From Frigidibacter sp. SD6-1 (lineage in GTDB: Bacteria > Pseudomonadota > Alphaproteobacteria > Rhodobacterales > Rhodobacteraceae): DNA of 64,000 nucleotides. Numbering within the stretch: the stretch's first letter is position 1; every line of letters begins with the position of its first letter. Location: the NCBI RefSeq assembly GCF_030143255.1, contig NZ_JARJNR010000007.1:224794-288793 (forward strand), in the 5' to 3' direction. This document shows positions 60,375-64,000 of the stretch, piece after piece. The position numbers and the translations under genes were made by a program. Under the pieces are notes generated by a model, which worked only from the letters and a program-made list of their open reading frames with translations, was not told the origin of the DNA and did not search any database.

Positions 60375-61693
60375 TCACACCCCACCATCGGCCCTGCGGC
60401 CATATGCACCCGGGATACCGAGAAACTGGCGATACTTTGCGACAGTGCGCCGCGAAATCGGCAGCCTTGCCTTGTCGAGTTGTCTTGCCAGCGCCTCGTC
60501 CGAAAGGGGGCGTCGCGGGTCCTCGGTCTCGACGAGCAGGCGCAGCCTGTTCAAGAGATGGTCGCGTGTCCGTTCGGGGCATCGTCGCTGACCGGGCGTG
60601 CCAGAAAGTGCCCGGCGGGGAGAATGCCGAGCTCGGTGCTGATCCTGCAATTGGACAGCGCCCGGCTGATCGTGCTTTTATTGACGCCGATCCTGTCGGC
60701 AAGTTGCGCCATGGTCAGGGGCAGCTTGTCGTGCAAGCGCCCGGTCCGGATGTACTTGGGCTGATGGTCGGCGATGGCCTGACCGGCCGCGAGCAAGGTG
60801 TTGGCGCGCTTCTGCATGGCGCGCACCATGGAGGCGGCCCCGCGATAGCGATCGCGGTAATAGCTTTGTGCGTGGGCATCGGCTTCGGCAGCCATTGTCG
60901 TGGAGAAAAGCGCGTCATCGGTCAAAAGCCGGGGCAGGGCCGCTTCGTTCAGCGATGCAGAACAGCTGCCGTCGGAATTTGCGCTGATGATCAGTTCGGG
61001 CTGACCCGTCGGCAGCAGGTCATGGGACTGGCGGGCCAGAGGGCTTGGGTTGAGCGAACGGATATCGCCGGCCGTGCAAATCCCATCGATATCCTGACGC
61101 GCGATCAGGTCGAGCCGACCAAGAAGCCTTTCGATCAACGGGTCGAACCGGTTCTTCGCCTGCAATTGCAGCCGGAAGCTGTCGGCAAGCGACCAGGCAA
61201 AAATGCCCGCGGGTTCCACGCTTTCCTGAAGGATCGGCAGAAGCGCGCCAAGCTCTGTCTGGCTGCACTTCAGGTACCCCGCCGTCTCTTCAGGGCTGTC
61301 GGGCAGAAAGCCGCGCTCGTCGAGACTGTGCACCAGGTCTTGCGCCAGCCGGTTTTGCCGGGGCGACAGGCGGATGAGGGAGATTTGCCGCAGCAGATCA
61401 TCGGTCGCACTTTCCGAGTGCGCACCTCCGGGGCGATCTGCCTCGCCGCCGCCGCCGCCGGACAGGGTCGGGGAGACAGCCCGCAGAAAACTGTTGCGGC
61501 CCTGCTCGCGCCGGATCGCATGCAACGCTTCGTCGCCATCCATCGCCAGGAGCGAGAGAGAGGTCCGCATGGACTGCGTCAGGGAGAGTTTCTGTATCTG
61601 GGTCTGGCGCTGAACCTGCTGCACATCTTGTCCTGGCCCGATGCGATAAGGTCTTCCCGCACCCATGAAGTCACCCGGCATTCTTGGCATCAA
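60375..61693 (-). pseudogene. rpoN: Sigma-54 factor RpoN, frameshifted before the RpoN box
   Basis: The main frame (60551-61693) encodes a divergent sigma-54. Region I is Gln-rich (QDVQQVQRQTQIQKLSLTQSM), and the core- and DNA-binding parts include LPLTMAQLADRIGVNKSTISRALSN. It stops after DDAPNGHATIS. The rest of the protein is in another frame: TRDHLLNRLRLLVETEDP, LSDEALARQL and the RpoN box ISRRTVAKYRQFLGIP, ending at 60375. The lesion lies near 60570. A one- or two-base indel would restore about 435 residues. It is adjacent to a sigma-54 promoter, so this may have been a dedicated copy. Confidence 0.85.
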
Positions 61694-62034
61694 GGTTGCG
61701 TGCGGTCAAACGCCAGGACCGGGCGGGAAATCACGGCGAGAATGCCCGGGGCCCTCGGCGGATTGGCTGCCGCATCGCCTCTCAGGGGCCGCTTTGCGCT
61801 CAAGGGCGATGCGATCAGAGCGCCTGTTCACCTTTCTTCCGCAGGGGCGCTGCGTTTTCAACCCGCACGGGCGATCAGCGGCGCGGCTGCGCGCGGTGAC
61901 CCGAGCGGGCGATGCAGCCGGTGACAATCGTCGTCTGAATGACCGCCGCCAGGCTTCCGGTCCTGGGCTGCACACCCGCGCCCAGACCTATTTGGCACGG
62001 TCGTTGCTTATTGGGTCGAAAGGAGACCGCCTTC
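61694..62034. other. Upstream region of the aco operon, 340 bp, no gene recognised
   Basis: The segment contains the -24/-12 promoter at its downstream end. No remnant of the expected activator AcoR is recognisable in any frame. Upstream activator sites should lie here, but I cannot assign them. Confidence 0.5.
61993..62008 (+). promoter_or_regulatory. Sigma-54 (-24/-12) promoter of the aco operon
   Basis: TGGCAC-N5-TTGCT is a perfect match to the RpoN consensus, with GG and GC ten bases apart. The transcript should start near 62019, just before an AGGAG ribosome site and the acoX ATG at 62035. Acetoin operons in other bacteria use this promoter type with AcoR. Confidence 0.85.
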
Positions 62035-62451
62035 ATGACCAAAGTCGGCATCATCGCCAATCCCGTCTCGGCCCGCGGCATCCGGCGGATCGTCAGCCAT
62101 GCGGGCAATCTGCCGATCAACGACCGCGCGAATATCGTGTTGCGGATGCTGACGGGGCTGATGGCGCCCATCGCCCCGGGCCTGATCGAAGAGGTCGGCA
62201 TCGGTGGGGTCGAGAAGGTTCTGCCCGACACGGTCTATCTGCCCAGCGTCTCGGCCGGGTCCTTCGCGCTGGATGGCGAGCGCGAGCTGACCTTCAGCGA
62301 AACCTGCGATGTCAGCATCCGGCTTCAGACCGATGCGTTTCGCACCGTCAACGTGCCCGATTGCATGGCCTATGCGGCCCGGCACGGGCTTCTCACCCGT
62401 GCAGCATCCGAGGCGCTGCACTCTGCTCAGCCAAAAGGGAGGATCACATGA
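62035..62451 (+). pseudogene. acoX: AcoX-like NAD-kinase-fold protein with internal deletion
   Basis: The frame of 138 residues has the AcoX N-terminus (KVGIIANPVSARGIRRIVSHA...ANIVLRMLTGLMA, residues 1-48). Then it passes directly to the C-terminal part (VSAGSFALDGERELTFSETC...AFRTVNVPDCMAYAARHGLLTRAA). Intact members are about 330-380 residues and include the ATP-NAD-kinase-like core, which is missing. The join is in frame near 62180-62240. The gene's stop overlaps the acoA start. Confidence 0.7.
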
Positions 62452-63428
62452 GCAACCCGTTCCCACTGGAAAAAGACGGGCTTTTGCAAGCCTATCGCCG
62501 GATGAAGACGATCCGCGAATTCGAAGAGCGCCTGCATGTCGATTTCGGCCGCGGCGACATTCCCGGCTTCGTCCACCTCTATGCGGGCGAAGAGGCCGCG
62601 GGCGTCGGCATCATGATGCATCTTAAGGATCATGACCGCATCGCCTCGACCCACCGGGGCCACGGCCACTGCATCGCCAAGGGCGTGGATGTGAAAGGCA
62701 TGATGGCCGAGATCTATGGCAAGGCGACCGGGTCCTGCGCGGGCAAGGGTGGGTCGATGCATATCGCCGACCTGTCCAAGGGCATGATGGGCGCGAACGG
62801 CATCCTTGGCGCCGGTGCGCCGCTCGTGTGCGGTGCGGCTCTGGCGGCGCAGAAGCTCGGCCATGACGGGGTGGCGATCACCTTCTTCGGCGATGGCGCC
62901 TCGAACCAGGGCACGGTGCTGGAATCGATGAACCTGGCCGCGATCTGGGACCTTCCCGCGATCTTCGTCGTGGAAAACAACGGCTATGCCGAATCGACCA
63001 GCGTTGACTATGCGGTCGCCTCCGACAGCTATGTCGACCGTGCGACTGGGTTCGGCATGCCGGGCATCACGGTGGATGGCACCGATTTCTTTGCCGTCTA
63101 TGAAGCTGCGGGCGAGGTCGTGAAGCGCGCCCGCGAAGGCGGCGGTCCGACGCTTCTGGAATGCAAGATGATCCGCTTCTTCGGCCATTTCGAGGGCGAC
63201 GCCCAGACCTATCGCGCCCCGGGCGAGAACGAGGACAACCGCAAGAACCGCGACTGCCTCAAGATCTTCCGCGCCAAGGTGACCGAGGCCGGTGTTCTGA
63301 CCAACGCCGAGCTGGACGCCATCGACGCCGAGGTTGCGACCCTGATCGAGGACGCGGTGCGCGAGGCGAAGGCAGCACCCCTGCCCACCCCCGCAGAACT
63401 GACCACCGATGTGTACGTGTCCTACTGA
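62448..63428 (+). CDS. acoA: Acetoin dehydrogenase E1 component, alpha subunit
   Basis: This ThDP-dependent dehydrogenase alpha subunit of 326 residues cleaves acetoin with AcoB. The ThDP motif GDGASNQGTVLESMNLAAIWDLPAIFVVENN is near residue 140. HRGHGHCIAKG and GKGGSMHI are typical of the family. Pyruvate dehydrogenase E1 alpha is closely related, but the acoX neighbour and the sigma-54 promoter favour acetoin. The gene looks intact, but its partner acoB is interrupted. Confidence 0.9.
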   Translation: MSNPFPLEKDGLLQAYRRMKTIREFEERLHVDFGRGDIPGFVHLYAGEEAAGVGIMMHLKDHDRIASTHRGHGHCIAKGVDVKGMMAEIYGKATGSCAGKGGSMHIADLSKGMMGANGILGAGAPLVCGAALAAQKLGHDGVAITFFGDGASNQGTVLESMNLAAIWDLPAIFVVENNGYAESTSVDYAVASDSYVDRATGFGMPGITVDGTDFFAVYEAAGEVVKRAREGGGPTLLECKMIRFFGHFEGDAQTYRAPGENEDNRKNRDCLKIFRAKVTEAGVLTNAELDAIDAEVATLIEDAVREAKAAPLPTPAELTTDVYVSY

Positions 63429-63457
63429 CACGCGCTGACACGAGAAAGGAGAGAAAA

Positions 63458-63976
63458 ATGGCACGTACATTGAGCATGAAAGACGCGATCAACGAGGCGC
63501 TGGATCAGGAGATGAGCCGCGACCCCACGGTGATCATGATGGGCGAGGATATCGTCGGCGGCGCGGGTGCTGCGGGCGAGGATGACGCCTGGGGCGGGGT
63601 TCTGGGGGTCTCCAAGGGGCTGTACCACAAGCACCCCAAGCAGATGATCGACACGCCGCTTTCCGAAAGCGCCTATGTCGGCGCGGCGATTGGTGCGGCG
63701 ACCTGCGGGTTGCGCCCCGTGGCGGAACTGATGTTCATCGACTTCATGGGCGTCTGTCTGGACCAGATCTACAACCAGGCGGCCAAGTTCCGTTATATGT
63801 TCGGCGGCAAGGCGGAAACGCCGGTGGTGATCCGCGCGATGTGTGGCGCGGGCTTCCGCGCGGCGGCCCAGCACAGCCAGATGCTGACCCCGATCTTCAC
63901 CCATATCCCGGGGCTGAAGGTCGTCTGCCCTTCGAATGCTGACCTGCCACGGGATTTTTCCTCCATTAGGAACTAG
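63458..63976 (+). pseudogene. acoB: Acetoin dehydrogenase E1 beta subunit, interrupted by an IS
   Basis: The first 161 residues are those of AcoB (MKDAINEALDQEMSRDPTVIMMGEDI, DTPLSESAYVGAAIGAA, FMGVCLDQIYNQAAKFRYMFGG, PGLKVVCPSNA). At base 63940 the sequence changes to an insertion-sequence end. The frame then adds about ten unrelated residues and stops at 63976. A normal subunit has about 340 residues, so at least half is separated or lost. It follows acoA by 29 bp with AAAGGAGAG upstream. Confidence 0.88.
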
Positions 63977-64000
63977 AGTCCGACCCAACGAAGGGACGGA
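63940..64000 (+). mobile_element. Left end of an insertion sequence (IS3-like), continuing past the window
   Basis: From TGACCTGCCACGGG the sequence is unrelated to acoB. The TGACCTGCC terminus, TTTTTCCTCCA and the following CCCAACGAAGGGACGGA resemble the start of IS3-family (IS407-like) elements seen in Rhodobacteraceae, where the orfA start codon follows directly. Only 61 bp are visible, so the family call is provisional. The target-site duplication cannot be checked. Confidence 0.65.

Noticed and set aside
60317..61924. 535-residue plus-strand frame opposite rpoN
   Set aside because: No domain features. The minus strand shows clear sigma-54 regions.
1..64000. tRNA, rRNA or CRISPR arrays
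   Set aside because: I looked for T-arm-like GGTTCGAATCC strings with paired acceptor ends and for regularly spaced repeats, and found none. A covariance-model scan would be decisive.

Overview
The window looks like chromosomal DNA of a GC-rich alphaproteobacterium of the Rhodobacteraceae (Rhodobacter/Paracoccus/Defluviimonas type). The reasons are the divergent hemC/hemE pair, a universal-stress gene divergent from ccoNOQP with two FNR boxes between them, a complete PhyR-NepR-EcfG general stress module, and a G-rich intergenic hairpin of a kind common in that family. The species cannot be named from the sequence alone.

Layout. 1-9 kb: housekeeping and transport genes (FAD-linked oxidase, a frameshifted MFS permease, hemC, hemE, an aminotransferase, EamA and LysE exporters, hemF). 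9-15.7 kb: an MFS exporter behind a MerR/SoxR-like promoter, a VOC protein, a universal stress protein, and the FNR-controlled cbb3 oxidase operon ccoNOQP. 15.7-19.3 kb: a degraded region with fragments of IS481, IS5 and IS3 transposases and of a LysR regulator, two copies of a 135-bp structured repeat, an SH3 protein and an RTX-type protein.

19.3-36 kb is a stress island around phyR/nepR-ecfG. Ten promoters fit GGAAC-N16-CGTT with identical spacing. They precede an AI-2E-family permease, creA, glsB-yidB-DUF892, an exported protein, csbD, a DUF1328 protein, a PRC-barrel protein and a four-gene envelope operon led by a 22-residue hydrophobic peptide. The phyR and nepR promoters are the two strands of one perfect inverted repeat. 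Two Crp/Fnr paralogues (26 and 45 kb) share a 16-bp upstream motif.

36-45 kb: a YdhS-like FAD protein, a ligase-associated exonuclease and ATP-dependent DNA ligase pair, a collapsed bacteriophytochrome locus (truncated heme oxygenase, PHY domain deleted), and tspO. 45-52.8 kb: a dipeptide-type ABC transporter with an amidase and a divergent XRE regulator. 53-60 kb: a ROK regulator divergent from an AfuABC-like transporter followed by a glycerophosphodiesterase and an inositol-monophosphatase-family enzyme. This is a candidate uptake and breakdown route for glycerophosphoinositol or a related phosphodiester.

60-64 kb: a sigma-54 acetoin module in decay. rpoN is frameshifted, acoX has lost its middle, acoA is intact, and acoB is cut by an insertion sequence that runs off the window end. 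Gene decay recurs across the window, in about a dozen independent lesions. Some single-base frameshifts could be sequencing errors, but the deletions, the chimera and the IS junctions cannot be explained that way.
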